Source: Lysobacteraceae bacterium NML93-0399 (GTDB lineage Bacteria; Pseudomonadota; Gammaproteobacteria; Xanthomonadales; Xanthomonadaceae). Taken from it: a stretch of 64,000 nucleotides of DNA. Position numbers and translations under genes: made by a program. The notes beneath the pieces were generated by a model. It was not told where the DNA came from, did not search any database, and saw only the letters and a program-made list of their open reading frames with translations. The stretch spans positions 62,001-126,000 of the forward strand of contig NTJI01000005.1 in the NCBI GenBank assembly GCA_002307375.1. The letters run 5' to 3'. How positions within the stretch are numbered: position 1 is the stretch's first letter; each line of letters opens with the position of its first letter. This document shows, piece by piece, positions 30,162-39,449 of this stretch.

Positions 30162-30643
30162 ATGGAGCGGCTGTGGGCGTTGCGCCAGCATTCCAGCTTG
30201 AGGGCCAGGTCGGCGGCGCTGTGACCGAAGGTGTCGGGCAAGGCACCGTCAAAGCCCGTCAGCCCCTGATTGAGCTGACGGAGCTTCTGCGCGACGCCGA
30301 CGTGATCGGCAAAGTCGATGCCGACCGTCGTATGCAGGCCGACGCGCGTGGGGCCGAAGCGCACCACGTCGCACCAGCGCCAGCGCGTGACCCTGAAAAG
30401 TGAACGCAGCTCGATGCCGTCGGCGTCGAGCCGCAGATACGTCGCGCCGGGCAGCAGCGCGACCAGGGCGACCAGCGCGCACAGGCCGAAGAAGCCACCG
30501 CCGATCCACGCGATCAGCGGATGACTGCCTGCGATCGCGACCGCCAACCACACCAGGGCCGCGGAGATCGCCAGCAGCGTCAGCATCTTCCACGGCGCGG
30601 GCCGCAGCAGCTCGAACGGCGGCAGCGGCCCGCCCGGGTTCAC
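30158..30643 (-). CDS. Membrane-anchored PH-like (STM3941 family) protein
   Basis: The 161-residue protein has two hydrophobic segments (about 20-37 and 41-60). A C-terminal domain with YLRLDADGIELRSLFRVTRWRWCDVVRFGP has the pattern of bacterial PH-like/STM3941 proteins. I take GTG at 30643 as start because it overlaps the TGA of the S9 peptidase gene by four bases (GTGA), a common coupling arrangement. The function is unknown. The stop codon lies in a REP-like element. Confidence 0.6.
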   Translation of the reverse strand: MNPGGPLPPFELLRPAPWKMLTLLAISAALVWLAVAIAGSHPLIAWIGGGFFGLCALVALVALLPGATYLRLDADGIELRSLFRVTRWRWCDVVRFGPTRVGLHTTVGIDFADHVGVAQKLRQLNQGLTGFDGALPDTFGHSAADLALKLECWRNAHSRSM

Positions 30644-33009
30644 TTGAGCGTGCGCTCGAACAGCTCGTAGATGCGGCGGTACTGGTCGTACCACGAGGCC
30701 GGGTGCTGATAGGCGTGGCGTTCCAGCGGATAGCTGGCCAGTTCCCACTTGTCCTTGCGCAGCTCGATCAGGCGCTGCGCCATCATCACGGAGTCCTTGT
30801 AGAACACGTTGTCGTCGATCATGCCGTGGGCAATCAGCAGGTGGTCCTGCAGACGGTCGGCGTACTCCATCGGCGAAGACTTCAGATACGCCTCGGGGTC
30901 GATCTCGGGCGTGTTGAGGATGTTCGCGGTGTAGGCGTGGTTGTACTGCGACCAGTCGGTGACCGGGCGCAGCGCGGCGCCGGCCTTGAACGTGCCCGGC
31001 TCGCGCATCAGCGCCATGAAGGTCATGAAGCCGCCGTAGCTGCCGCCGTAGATGCCGACGCGGTCACGGTCGGCCTGGTGGTTGTCGACCAGCCAGTCGA
31101 TGCCGTCGAGGTAATCCTCGAGTTCCGGATGGCCCATCTGCCGGTAGATCGCCGTGCGCCAGTCACGGCCGTAGCCGCTGGAGGCGCGGAAATCGAGATC
31201 CAGCACGATGTAGCCCTGCTGCACCAGCAGGTTGTGGAACATCTGCTCACGGAAGTAGTTCGGATAGCGCTCGTGCACGTTCTGCAGGTAGCCGGCGCCG
31301 TGCACGAACAGCACGACCGGATACTTGCGACCGGGCTCGTAGTTCTTCGGGCCGTAGAACTTGCCCCATACCGTGCCCGCGCCGTGCTTCGACGGCACCT
31401 GCACGTACTCGGGCTGCAGCCAATCGAAGGCTTTGTACTCGGCGGTGCGGGTGTCGGTGAGCACGCGCACGTTGCCACCGGCGACATCGGCCACGGCCAG
31501 CTGCTGCGGCACGTAGCTGCTGGAGGTGCGCAGCAGTAGACGGGTCTCGTCGGGCGAGAGGCTGAAATCGTCGACGTTACCGGTGCTGGTGACCTCGGCG
31601 ACGGTGCCGTTCGATGCGCTGCAGACGTCGTAGCGGCCCGGCCACTGGCGGTTGCACAGGAAGAAGAACCGCGTGCCGTCACGCGACATCACCGGGGACG
31701 AGACTTCCCAGTTGCCCGAGGTCAGCGCACGCGTGCGGCTGCCGTCGTTGAGGTAGAGGTGCGCATAGCCCGACTCCTCCGACATCAGCCACAGCGTGCG
31801 GTTGTCGGGCAGCCAGCCGAATTCGTTGAAGTCCCAGTTGATCCAGCCCGGATCGGTCAGGCGGTGCCGGCTCTGCAGCGTGGCCGCGGACAGGTCGACG
31901 CTGGCGATCCAGCGGTCCTTGTTGTCGACCGAATGGATCGACAGCGCCACGTTGCGCCCGTCTTCGCTCCAGCGGATCGCCCCGCCACCGCCGCCGCGGC
32001 CGTCGAGCTCCAGCCGCACCGGGCGATTGCCCTCGAGCGCGTCCTTGCCGGCGGCGCGGCGCAGGTCGGCCAGCGGATCGGCGCCGATACCGGGCAGGGC
32101 ATCGGTCTTGAGTTCGCGCGCGATGCCGGTGGTCAGATCGACCAGCCACAGCGTGTGCGGCAGCGGGTCGTTGCGGCCCACGCGCGTGCGCACGTCCTCG
32201 AATTCCTCGTAGCCCGATTCGGTGACGTAGCGCGGCATCTTGCCCTCGCGCCCTTCGTCGCCGTTCTTGGCGCTGGTGACCACGATCAGGCGGTCACCAG
32301 CGGGCGAGAGCGCGCTGCCGGCGATGTCCACGTCCTTGCCGAGGAACACCGGACCCGGCGCACGGCTGGCGTCGGCGCGGCGCCAGTCCTCGTTCTGGGC
32401 ACGCACTTCGTCGCGGCGGTCGCGCTCCACGCGCAGGGTTTCGATCATCCGCAGCTGACGCTCGCGCAGGACGTCGGCCTTCGGCGGCTTGGCCGGATCG
32501 TCCTCGGCCTTGAGGCTGGCGAGCTGCGTGGTGCCGCGCTGCGCTTCCCAGCCGAACCAGTCGTTGCCGGTGCGCCAGACGAGGCCGCCGGCGGGCGTCC
32601 ACTGCGGCTGCGCCTCGGTCGCGTCGGTGCGCGTGACCTGGGTGAGCTGGCCGTTGCGCAGGTCGCGCACGAACAGATCGCCATTGCGCAGGAAGGCCAT
32701 GCGCGTGCCGGTCGCATCGATGATCGGATCCTGTCCGTCGATGTCGGCGCGAGTGCTGTCCTCGACACGTGTGGCCGCGCCACCGGCGAGTGCCTGCATC
32801 CAGGTATCGCGCACGTTGCTGCCGTCGCGCTTGAGTGCGTAGTACGCCGACTGGCCGTCCCAGCGCCACCAGGCGCGTTCGACCGGTGCGCCGATCCAGT
32901 CCGGATCGGCCATGATCCGGTCCATCGTCAACTCCTGCGCGGGTTGCGCGAGGGCGATGGGGGATACGAGGGCGCAGGCGAGCACCCAGCTCAGCGGCAG
33001 TCGACGCAT
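30640..33009 (-). CDS. S9 family prolyl oligopeptidase-type serine peptidase
   Basis: The 789-residue exported peptidase has a signal peptide (cleavage near ALA-QPA), a long beta-propeller region and an alpha/beta-hydrolase domain. The nucleophile lies in GGSYGG (Ser about 657), the Asp in MIDDNVF (about 732) and the His in the RHAYQH segment (about 765-769). It lacks the DPP IV glutamate motif seen in the S9 enzyme at 2478-4748, so its specificity may differ. It is divergent from cydA across about 170 bp and is coupled to the downstream PH-like gene. Confidence 0.9.
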   Translation of the reverse strand: MRRLPLSWVLACALVSPIALAQPAQELTMDRIMADPDWIGAPVERAWWRWDGQSAYYALKRDGSNVRDTWMQALAGGAATRVEDSTRADIDGQDPIIDATGTRMAFLRNGDLFVRDLRNGQLTQVTRTDATEAQPQWTPAGGLVWRTGNDWFGWEAQRGTTQLASLKAEDDPAKPPKADVLRERQLRMIETLRVERDRRDEVRAQNEDWRRADASRAPGPVFLGKDVDIAGSALSPAGDRLIVVTSAKNGDEGREGKMPRYVTESGYEEFEDVRTRVGRNDPLPHTLWLVDLTTGIARELKTDALPGIGADPLADLRRAAGKDALEGNRPVRLELDGRGGGGGAIRWSEDGRNVALSIHSVDNKDRWIASVDLSAATLQSRHRLTDPGWINWDFNEFGWLPDNRTLWLMSEESGYAHLYLNDGSRTRALTSGNWEVSSPVMSRDGTRFFFLCNRQWPGRYDVCSASNGTVAEVTSTGNVDDFSLSPDETRLLLRTSSSYVPQQLAVADVAGGNVRVLTDTRTAEYKAFDWLQPEYVQVPSKHGAGTVWGKFYGPKNYEPGRKYPVVLFVHGAGYLQNVHERYPNYFREQMFHNLLVQQGYIVLDLDFRASSGYGRDWRTAIYRQMGHPELEDYLDGIDWLVDNHQADRDRVGIYGGSYGGFMTFMALMREPGTFKAGAALRPVTDWSQYNHAYTANILNTPEIDPEAYLKSSPMEYADRLQDHLLIAHGMIDDNVFYKDSVMMAQRLIELRKDKWELASYPLERHAYQHPASWYDQYRRIYELFERTLK

Positions 33010-33180
33010 TCGATGGTTCCGTGATGGACGAAGAGGCCGAAGTGTAACGGTCGGTGCGCGCCGGGACTTGCCGAGGGCGGCGGCGGGCGCCTGCGTCGAA
33101 CGGCCACGCGGCAACGTGCCGCATCCTGTTTTCACGGGCCGACGCGCAGACTCGCACCGCGCCGCCACCCGGAGTTCCGC

Positions 33181-34578
33181 TTGGACGCCTTGCTGCTGTC
33201 GCGCATCCAGTTCGGATTCGTGATCTCTTTCCACGTGCTGTTTCCGGCTTTCACGATCGGCCTGTCGAGCTGGCTGGCGTTCCTGGAATGGCGCTGGCTG
33301 CGCACGCGCGACGATGTCTGGCGCGAGCTGTATTTCTTCTGGATGCGGATCTTCGCCGTGTCCTTCGGCATGGGCGTGGTGTCGGGCATCGTCATGAGCT
33401 TCCAGCTCGGCACCAACTGGTCGGCGCTGAGCGTGGCGGCAGGCAACATCCTCGGGCCGCTGCTGAGCTACGAAGTGCTCACCGCGTTCTTCCTCGAGGC
33501 GAGCTTCCTCGGCGTGATGCTGTTCGGCTGGGGGCGGGTGTCGGAGAAGCTGCACTTCCTGTCGACGTGCCTGGTCGCGGTCGGCACGCTGATCTCGACG
33601 TTCTGGATCCTCTCGGCCAACAGCTGGCTGCACACGCCGGCCGGCTACGAGCTCGTCGACGGCGTGTTCCACCCCGCCGACTGGATGGCAGTGATCTTCA
33701 ACCCCTCGTTCCCGTATCGACTGGCGCACATGGCGCTGGCGGCGTTCATCACCACGTGCTTCGTCATCGGCGGCGTAGCGGCGTGGTATCTGCGCCGTGG
33801 CGAGCACGTGGACGCAGCGACGCGCATGCTCAAGCTGTCGGTCGCATTCGCGGCGATCACCGTGCCGCTGCAGATCGTGGTCGGCGACCTGCATGGCCTG
33901 AAGACCGGCGAGGTGCAGCCGGTGAAGCTCGCGGCGATGGAGGCGCACTGGCACGAAAGCGCACCCGGCGAAGGCGTGCCGCTGGTCGTATTCGCGGTGC
34001 CGAACGCCGAGGAAGAACGCAACGACTTCGAGCTTGCGATTCCCCGCCTCGGCAGCGTGATCCTGACCCACAGCTGGGACGGCACCATCGCGCCACTGGC
34101 CGCAGTGCCGCGCGACGAGCGTCCACCGGTCGCGCCGGTGTTCTACGCATTCCGGGTGATGGTCGGCATCGGCATGGCGATGCTGCTGCTCACCGTGGTG
34201 TCGCTGTGGGCATGGCGCCGGCGCTGGCTGTTCGAGTCGAGGTGGCTGTTGAACACCTGGCGGCTGATGGCCCCGAGCGGCTTCATCGCCGTGCTGGCCG
34301 GCTGGTTCGTGGTCGAGATCGGCCGCCAGCCCTGGGTGGTCCAGGGGCTGCTGCGCACGGCCGATGCGGTCAGCGACATCGACCGCACCAGCGTGATCAT
34401 TTCGCTGACCTCGTTCGTGGCCGCCTATGCGGTGGTGTTCGGCGCGGGCGGCGGCTACATCCTCAAGATGATCCGCAAAGGTCCGCAGCCTTTCGACGAC
34501 GGTCCGGACCACGACGAAGGCGAACGCACGCCGATGCGGCCGATCTCGGCCGCCGACGGCCCGGTGGGGGACGACTGA
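33181..34578 (+). CDS. cydA: Cytochrome bd-type quinol oxidase subunit I (short Q-loop, CIO-like)
   Basis: The 465-residue membrane subunit carries the haems of a terminal quinol oxidase. His18 (SFHVLFPAFTIG) is the haem b595 ligand, and GRQPW is the family signature. The region after DLHGLKTGEVQPVKLAAMEAHWHE goes quickly into the next helix, so the Q-loop lacks the insertion of E. coli CydA (522 residues) and fits the cyanide-insensitive-oxidase (CioA) group. The start codon is TTG with GGAG six bases upstream. It overlaps cydB. No FNR box is visible upstream. Confidence 0.93.
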   Translation: MDALLLSRIQFGFVISFHVLFPAFTIGLSSWLAFLEWRWLRTRDDVWRELYFFWMRIFAVSFGMGVVSGIVMSFQLGTNWSALSVAAGNILGPLLSYEVLTAFFLEASFLGVMLFGWGRVSEKLHFLSTCLVAVGTLISTFWILSANSWLHTPAGYELVDGVFHPADWMAVIFNPSFPYRLAHMALAAFITTCFVIGGVAAWYLRRGEHVDAATRMLKLSVAFAAITVPLQIVVGDLHGLKTGEVQPVKLAAMEAHWHESAPGEGVPLVVFAVPNAEEERNDFELAIPRLGSVILTHSWDGTIAPLAAVPRDERPPVAPVFYAFRVMVGIGMAMLLLTVVSLWAWRRRWLFESRWLLNTWRLMAPSGFIAVLAGWFVVEIGRQPWVVQGLLRTADAVSDIDRTSVIISLTSFVAAYAVVFGAGGGYILKMIRKGPQPFDDGPDHDEGERTPMRPISAADGPVGDD

Positions 34579-35597
34579 TGGACTTCGACCTGCAGACCGC
34601 CCTGCCGGTGGCGTGGTTCGCCGTGATCGGCTTCGGCGTGCTGATGTACGTGCTGCTCGACGGCTTCGTGCTGGGGCTGGGCGTGCTGGCGCCGTTCGCC
34701 GAGGACGGCGAGCAGCTCGACCACATGATGAACACCGCAGCGCCGATCTGGGACGGTAATGAGACCTGGCTGGTGCTCGGCGGCGCGGGCCTGCTGGCGG
34801 CGTTCCCGCGCGCCTACGCGATCATCCTGTCGGCGCTGTATCTGCCGGTGCTGCTGATGCTGATCGCGCTGGTGTTCCGCGGCGTCGCCTTCGAATTCCG
34901 CTTCAAGGCGCGGCGCGGCAAGCGGTTCTGGGGCGGGGCGTTCGCGCTGGGGTCGCTGCTGGCGGCGTTCGCGCAGGGCGTGATCCTCGGTGCGCTGGTC
35001 GAAGGCATGCCGCTGGAAGAAGGCAAGTACGCCGGCGGCGCGCTCGACTGGTTCAGTCCGTTCTCGATGCTGACCGGCGCTGCGGTGGTGTTCGGCTACG
35101 CGCTGCTCGGCAGTACCTGGCTGATCCTCAAGACCGAGGGACGCCTGCAGCTGATCGCGCGCACGCTCACCCGGCCGCTGGTGCTGGTGGTGGCCGCGTT
35201 CATGGGACTGGTCAGCGCCTGGCTGCCGTTCCTGGACTCGCGGCTCATGGCGCGCTGGTTCGAGGACGGCAATTTCTGGTGGCTCTCGCCGGTGCCGGTG
35301 CTCGCGCTGGCCAATGCGGTCCTGCTCTGGCGCGCCGCCATGCGCGAAGGCCGCGACGCGCGGCCGTTCCTGCTGACACTGGCGTTCTTCGGGCTGGGAT
35401 TTGCCGGGCTGGTGCTGGGCATGTGGCCCAACATCGTGCCGCCGGCGCTGAGCATCTGGGAGGCCGCGTCGCCACCGTCCTCGCAAGGATTCGTGCTGGC
35501 GGGGCTGGTGGTGCTGTTGCCGCTGATCCTCGGTTACACGGCCTGGTCGTATCGCGTGTTCCGCGGCAAGGTGGCCGCCGACGCCGGTTATCACTGA
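34578..35597 (+). CDS. cydB: Cytochrome bd-type quinol oxidase subunit II
   Basis: The 339-residue polytopic subunit pairs with CydA. Recognisable segments are LLDGFVLGLGVLAPF at helix 1, the conserved WDGNETWLVLGGAGLLAAFP and, near the C-terminus, MWPNIVPPALSIWEAASP. Its ATG overlaps the cydA stop (TGATG). I see no cydX-like small gene in the 98 bp that follow. Confidence 0.94.
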   Translation: MDFDLQTALPVAWFAVIGFGVLMYVLLDGFVLGLGVLAPFAEDGEQLDHMMNTAAPIWDGNETWLVLGGAGLLAAFPRAYAIILSALYLPVLLMLIALVFRGVAFEFRFKARRGKRFWGGAFALGSLLAAFAQGVILGALVEGMPLEEGKYAGGALDWFSPFSMLTGAAVVFGYALLGSTWLILKTEGRLQLIARTLTRPLVLVVAAFMGLVSAWLPFLDSRLMARWFEDGNFWWLSPVPVLALANAVLLWRAAMREGRDARPFLLTLAFFGLGFAGLVLGMWPNIVPPALSIWEAASPPSSQGFVLAGLVVLLPLILGYTAWSYRVFRGKVAADAGYH

Positions 35598-35695
35598 ACA
35601 CCGCGTCGACGCAGGCCCGCCGGAGCGCCGGCATCGCGATACCCAAGGGCGACCTTTTGCCGCACAATCCTGCGTGTTTCCGCGGCACTCCGGCC

Positions 35696-35968
35696 ATGCA
35701 CGCCTTCGTCTACAAAAGCCAACGCCAGGCGGACACCTATGTGTTCCTCGCCACGCGCGACGCATTCGACGTCCTGCCCGGGCCGGTGCGCGCGCAGCTG
35801 GGCGCGTTGACCTTCGTGCTCGATGTGGCGCTGGTGCCCGGGCGTCAGCTCGCGCGCGGCAATGCCGACCAGGTCCGCGCACAGCTGCAGTCGCAGGGGT
35901 TCCATCTGCAGATGCCGCCGCGCGCCGCCGCCGATCCGATGACCGGGGACTGGGGCACCGATGCCTGA
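35696..35968 (+). CDS. ycgL: YcgL domain protein
   Basis: The 90-residue protein has the YcgL (DUF709) pattern: FVYKSQRQADTYVFLATRD, VPxPVxxQLGxLTFVLDVAL-like centre and a GFHLQMPP tail. Its function is unsettled, and E. coli ycgL is linked to the minCDE region. It overlaps the ankyrin protein gene by 8 bases (ATGCCTGA), so the two are translated together. No strong ribosome-binding site is seen. Confidence 0.85.
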   Translation: MHAFVYKSQRQADTYVFLATRDAFDVLPGPVRAQLGALTFVLDVALVPGRQLARGNADQVRAQLQSQGFHLQMPPRAAADPMTGDWGTDA

Positions 35969-38900
35969 GTCTCCGTCGCGGCCCGTCGCCGCGCCCACGC
36001 GCTCGCTTCTGATGCTGCTGCTGGCCGGTGGTGCGCTGTTCGCGCTGTCGGTGATCGGCGGCCCGGTCGCGGCTGTCTCGGCCGCGCTCGCGCAACCGGC
36101 GCTGGCGCTGGCGGTACGCGGCTGGCGCAATCGCGCAGTGCCCGCGGGTTCTGCATTGCGGACCGATCTGCTGTCGCTGGCGGCTGCATGGGGCATCGCG
36201 GTCGCGGGCGTGGCCGCTCTCGTCGCGTGGCCGCTCTCGGCGCTGCGACATGGCGGTGAACTCGGCGCGGCGCTCGCACTGAGCGTGGCGGTCGGCCTGG
36301 CGGTGATCGGCTTCTGGCGGACCTGGCCGCTGTGGCATGCGCTCGAGCGCGATGGCGGCACGCTGCGCATGCACTGGCACGCGCTGTCGGAGCGCGACAC
36401 CGGCCACTGGCGTGGCGTCGGCGCCGCGCTGTGCGTCGCCGCGATCGTCGCCCTGGTGCTGGCGCCGGCGTGGTTGCCCGGTGGCGGGCCCGGCCCTCGC
36501 GCGGGCCTGGCGACCCTGGCCGCACTCGCGTCACTCGGCCTGCATGCCGTGCTGCAGCGGATCACGCCGCCGCCCGCGCCTGCGATCGAGATCGTCGAAA
36601 TGCAGGCCGATCCGGCCGTCGCCCTGTCGGAAATCCCGTCCGACGCCGCGCCCGACATCGCGCTCTACGCCGCCGCGCGGGCCGGACGTGTCGATCGCGC
36701 GCTGGCGCTGATCGAGGCCGGTGCCGACGTGCGCGCGCTGCCGGCCGCCGACGAGCGCGACCAGCGCAGCCTGCCCGTGCTGGCCGCGGTGCTGCCCGAC
36801 CTGCGTCTGCTGCGCGAACTGATCGCGCGCGGCGTCGACGTCAATGCCGCGCACGCCGGCATGACCCCGCTGCTGGCAGCCACGCGCGACAGCTGGCACG
36901 GCCGCCCCGACGCGGTGATGACCCTGCTGGCCAACGGCGCCGATCCGCGCATCACCGATCACGAGGGCAACACCCCGCTACATCTGGCCGCGCGCAGTTC
37001 CGATCCGGGCGTCGCCGCGCTGCTGCGCGACGCCGCCGCCGAGCTGGAGGCGTGCAACCACGACGGCCTGACCCCGCTGGGCATGGCCTGCGCGGTCGGC
37101 AACTGGCGCCTGGCGAAATTCCTGCTCGAACGCGGTGCCAAACCCGAGATCGAAGGCGGCACGCCGGCGCTGCTGGCCGCGGCCGGTGGCGACGAGGACG
37201 ACGCGGCCGGGGTGCAGTTGCTGATCCGGCACAAGGCGCGTGTGGATGCGCGCGATGCGCAGCGCCGCAGCGCGCTGCACGTCGCTGCCTTCCACGGCCA
37301 CGACGACATCCTCGCCGCCCTGCTCGGCGCCGGCGCCGACGTGCGTGGCCGCGACAACGACGGCCGCACGCCACTGCTCGAAGCGGCGCGCGGCGGGCGT
37401 CTTGCCGCGTTCGAAGCCTTGCTGGCCGCAGGCGCGGATGTGGCGGCGGTGGACATTGCCGGCCGCAACGCACTGGTGCTCGCCTGCACCGCCGAGCTTC
37501 CATCCGCCGCGCTGGTGCAGCGTCTGCTGGAACTGCAGGTGCCGGCCGACGTTGCCGATGCCGAGGGCCGCAAACCGGTCGACCGCGCGGCCGAAGCCGG
37601 TCGCTGGACACTGGTACGGCTGCTCGATCCCGACTATCCACTGCCGGTCAATCTCGACACCGGCGACGACGACGATCTGGGTGCCGGTGATCGCACACCG
37701 GTGCTGCTGTTGCGCGCCAGCCTGCGCGAGGAGCGTTTCACCGACCAGGCCCCGCTGCTGCGCCTGCTCGGCGCCCGGGAGCTGGGCAGTCTGTTGCTCG
37801 ATCCGGAAATGCCGCCGTCGTTGGCACGCGTCGAATGGCTGCTGGCGCAGGGCGCCGACGTCGAGGTTGCCGACGAGAGCGGGCGGCCGCCGCTGTGCGC
37901 GCTGCTGGGCTCGGCGCCCACCGCGCTGCCGATCCTGCAGACGCTGTTGCGGCACGGCGCCTCACCGGGCGGTGCGGGCAATCTTGCGCGGTATCTGGCC
38001 GCCTGCGCCGACGACGATCAGGCCGGCCGCGCGTTCGAGACCTTCGCCCTGGATCTGCTGGCACGTGGTGCCGACCCGTTCGCTTCCGAGCCGGACGGAG
38101 ACCCGCCACTGTCGCTGGCGGTCCGGCTGGGCTGGCTGCGCGTGATCGAACGTCTCGCCGCGCAGGGCGTCGATCTCGATGCGCGCGACAGCCGCGGCAT
38201 GACCGCCCTGCATCTGGCTGCCGCGCTGGGGCGGGAGGGGGCGCTGAAGGTGCTCGTGCGTCATGGCGCTTCGCCAGCTGCATACGCGGCCGACGGACAG
38301 ACGCCGCTCGGCGTCGCCCTGTCGGCCGGCCGCCGCGATCTTGCCGACTGGCTCGACTGGCGTGGCTGGAAGCTGCCGCGCCGTGCGCTGGAGCCGACCG
38401 ACCTGCCGGCCGCCGCCAATGCGGGCGATGCGGGGGCCGTGCGGCGACTGCTCGACCTCGGCTTCGCGGTCGATACCGTCGATGCGCAAGGCTGCACCGC
38501 GCTGCTGCGCGCGGCGGGTGGTGGTCATGCCGACGTCGTCGACCTGTTGCTCGTTCGCGGCGCCGATGTCGCCCGCGCTGCGCAATCGGGGGCCACGCCG
38601 TTGTCGGCTGCGGTCAGCATGCGCCACGCGGCCATCGTCGATCGCCTCCTCACCCACGGCGTTACGCTTGACCAGCGCCTGCCCGGCGAGGTCAGCGTGT
38701 TGATGCTCGCCGCCGCGCTCGGTCTGCCGGATCTGACCGCGCGCCTGTTGACCGCGGGCGCCGACATCCATGCGACCGACGCCCAGGGTCTGACGCCGCT
38801 GCACTGCGCGGCGCTCTACGGCTTCACCTCGCGCGACCGCGCGCGCCTGCTCGCGCTGTTCGACACCCTGTTGCTGGCCGGCGCCGAAGTCGATGCCCCG

Positions 38901-39260
38901 GCTGCAGGCGGCGTCACGCCGCTGCTGTTGCTGCTCGGCGCGCGCGCCGAGCCGGGCACCACCTGCGATGAGGACGTGGTGCTGGCGGCGATGGAGCACC
39001 TGCTCGATGAAGGCGTGTCGCTCGAATCGCAGGACCAGCGCGGTTTCGGCCCGCTTCACCTGTCGGGCCTGCACGGTCAGCTGCGCATCGCCCGCCGCCT
39101 CCTGCGCGCCGGCGCCGACCCCGACCTGCGCGACACGCTCAACCGCACCCCGCGCGAGATCGCGGTGATGCGCGGCTTCATCGACGTCGCCGCCGAATTC
39201 GCGCCCGCGCAGAGCGGCGACGGCGTGTCGATGGCGCGGTTTCTGCGCGAGCAGCGCTGA
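35961..39260 (+). CDS. Large membrane-anchored ankyrin-repeat protein
   Basis: The 1099-residue protein starts with about four transmembrane helices (residues 13-45, 70-97, 103-120 and 152-188). From about residue 230 to the end it is built of some twenty or more ankyrin repeats (GxTPLxxAxxxGxxxxxxxLLxxGADxxxxDxxG). The repeats break in an acidic stretch, LDTGDDDDLGAGD, near 560-575. The topology suggests a cytoplasmic solenoid held at the inner membrane as a protein-binding platform. No enzymatic domain is visible. Homologues beside ycgL occur in xanthomonads as far as I recall. The partner is unknown. Confidence 0.85.
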   Translation: MPESPSRPVAAPTRSLLMLLLAGGALFALSVIGGPVAAVSAALAQPALALAVRGWRNRAVPAGSALRTDLLSLAAAWGIAVAGVAALVAWPLSALRHGGELGAALALSVAVGLAVIGFWRTWPLWHALERDGGTLRMHWHALSERDTGHWRGVGAALCVAAIVALVLAPAWLPGGGPGPRAGLATLAALASLGLHAVLQRITPPPAPAIEIVEMQADPAVALSEIPSDAAPDIALYAAARAGRVDRALALIEAGADVRALPAADERDQRSLPVLAAVLPDLRLLRELIARGVDVNAAHAGMTPLLAATRDSWHGRPDAVMTLLANGADPRITDHEGNTPLHLAARSSDPGVAALLRDAAAELEACNHDGLTPLGMACAVGNWRLAKFLLERGAKPEIEGGTPALLAAAGGDEDDAAGVQLLIRHKARVDARDAQRRSALHVAAFHGHDDILAALLGAGADVRGRDNDGRTPLLEAARGGRLAAFEALLAAGADVAAVDIAGRNALVLACTAELPSAALVQRLLELQVPADVADAEGRKPVDRAAEAGRWTLVRLLDPDYPLPVNLDTGDDDDLGAGDRTPVLLLRASLREERFTDQAPLLRLLGARELGSLLLDPEMPPSLARVEWLLAQGADVEVADESGRPPLCALLGSAPTALPILQTLLRHGASPGGAGNLARYLAACADDDQAGRAFETFALDLLARGADPFASEPDGDPPLSLAVRLGWLRVIERLAAQGVDLDARDSRGMTALHLAAALGREGALKVLVRHGASPAAYAADGQTPLGVALSAGRRDLADWLDWRGWKLPRRALEPTDLPAAANAGDAGAVRRLLDLGFAVDTVDAQGCTALLRAAGGGHADVVDLLLVRGADVARAAQSGATPLSAAVSMRHAAIVDRLLTHGVTLDQRLPGEVSVLMLAAALGLPDLTARLLTAGADIHATDAQGLTPLHCAALYGFTSRDRARLLALFDTLLLAGAEVDAPAAGGVTPLLLLLGARAEPGTTCDEDVVLAAMEHLLDEGVSLESQDQRGFGPLHLSGLHGQLRIARRLLRAGADPDLRDTLNRTPREIAVMRGFIDVAAEFAPAQSGDGVSMARFLREQR

Positions 39261-39294
39261 ACCCTGCCGACCCGGGCCCCGGCTCCGGTTTTCC

Positions 39295-39359
39295 GCAGGC
39301 GCGCTTGCGCGCGATGAGGCTTCACCGGAAAAGCCAATTGCGCGCAAGCGCGCGCCTAC
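39295..39359. repeat. Inverted pair of REP elements
   Basis: A forward unit with a variant head, GCAGGCGCGC (39295-39314), and a reverse unit ending CCTAC (39338-39359) flank a 23-base spacer. The spacer length equals that of the 23801-23867 pair. Confidence 0.7.
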
Positions 39360-39449
39360 AACGCCATCGCCGCATACCGCGAGCGCATGACTTGTCGCCG
39401 ATCTTTCGAACCGGCACAGTCGGCGTTCCGGTCATTGCAGGATGCACCC

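Noticed and set aside
33010-33180. A search for an FNR box before cydA
   Set aside because: No sequence close to TTGAT-N4-ATCAA is present, so oxygen control of cydAB cannot be claimed from this window.
35598-35695. A search for a cydX-like peptide gene after cydB
   Set aside because: No start codon with a ribosome-binding site followed by a hydrophobic 25-40 residue frame is present in the gap.
34455-36407. A 650-codon minus-strand frame over cydB, ycgL and the ankyrin gene
   Set aside because: It is composed of low-complexity Arg/Gln/His runs and crosses three real genes with clear families.
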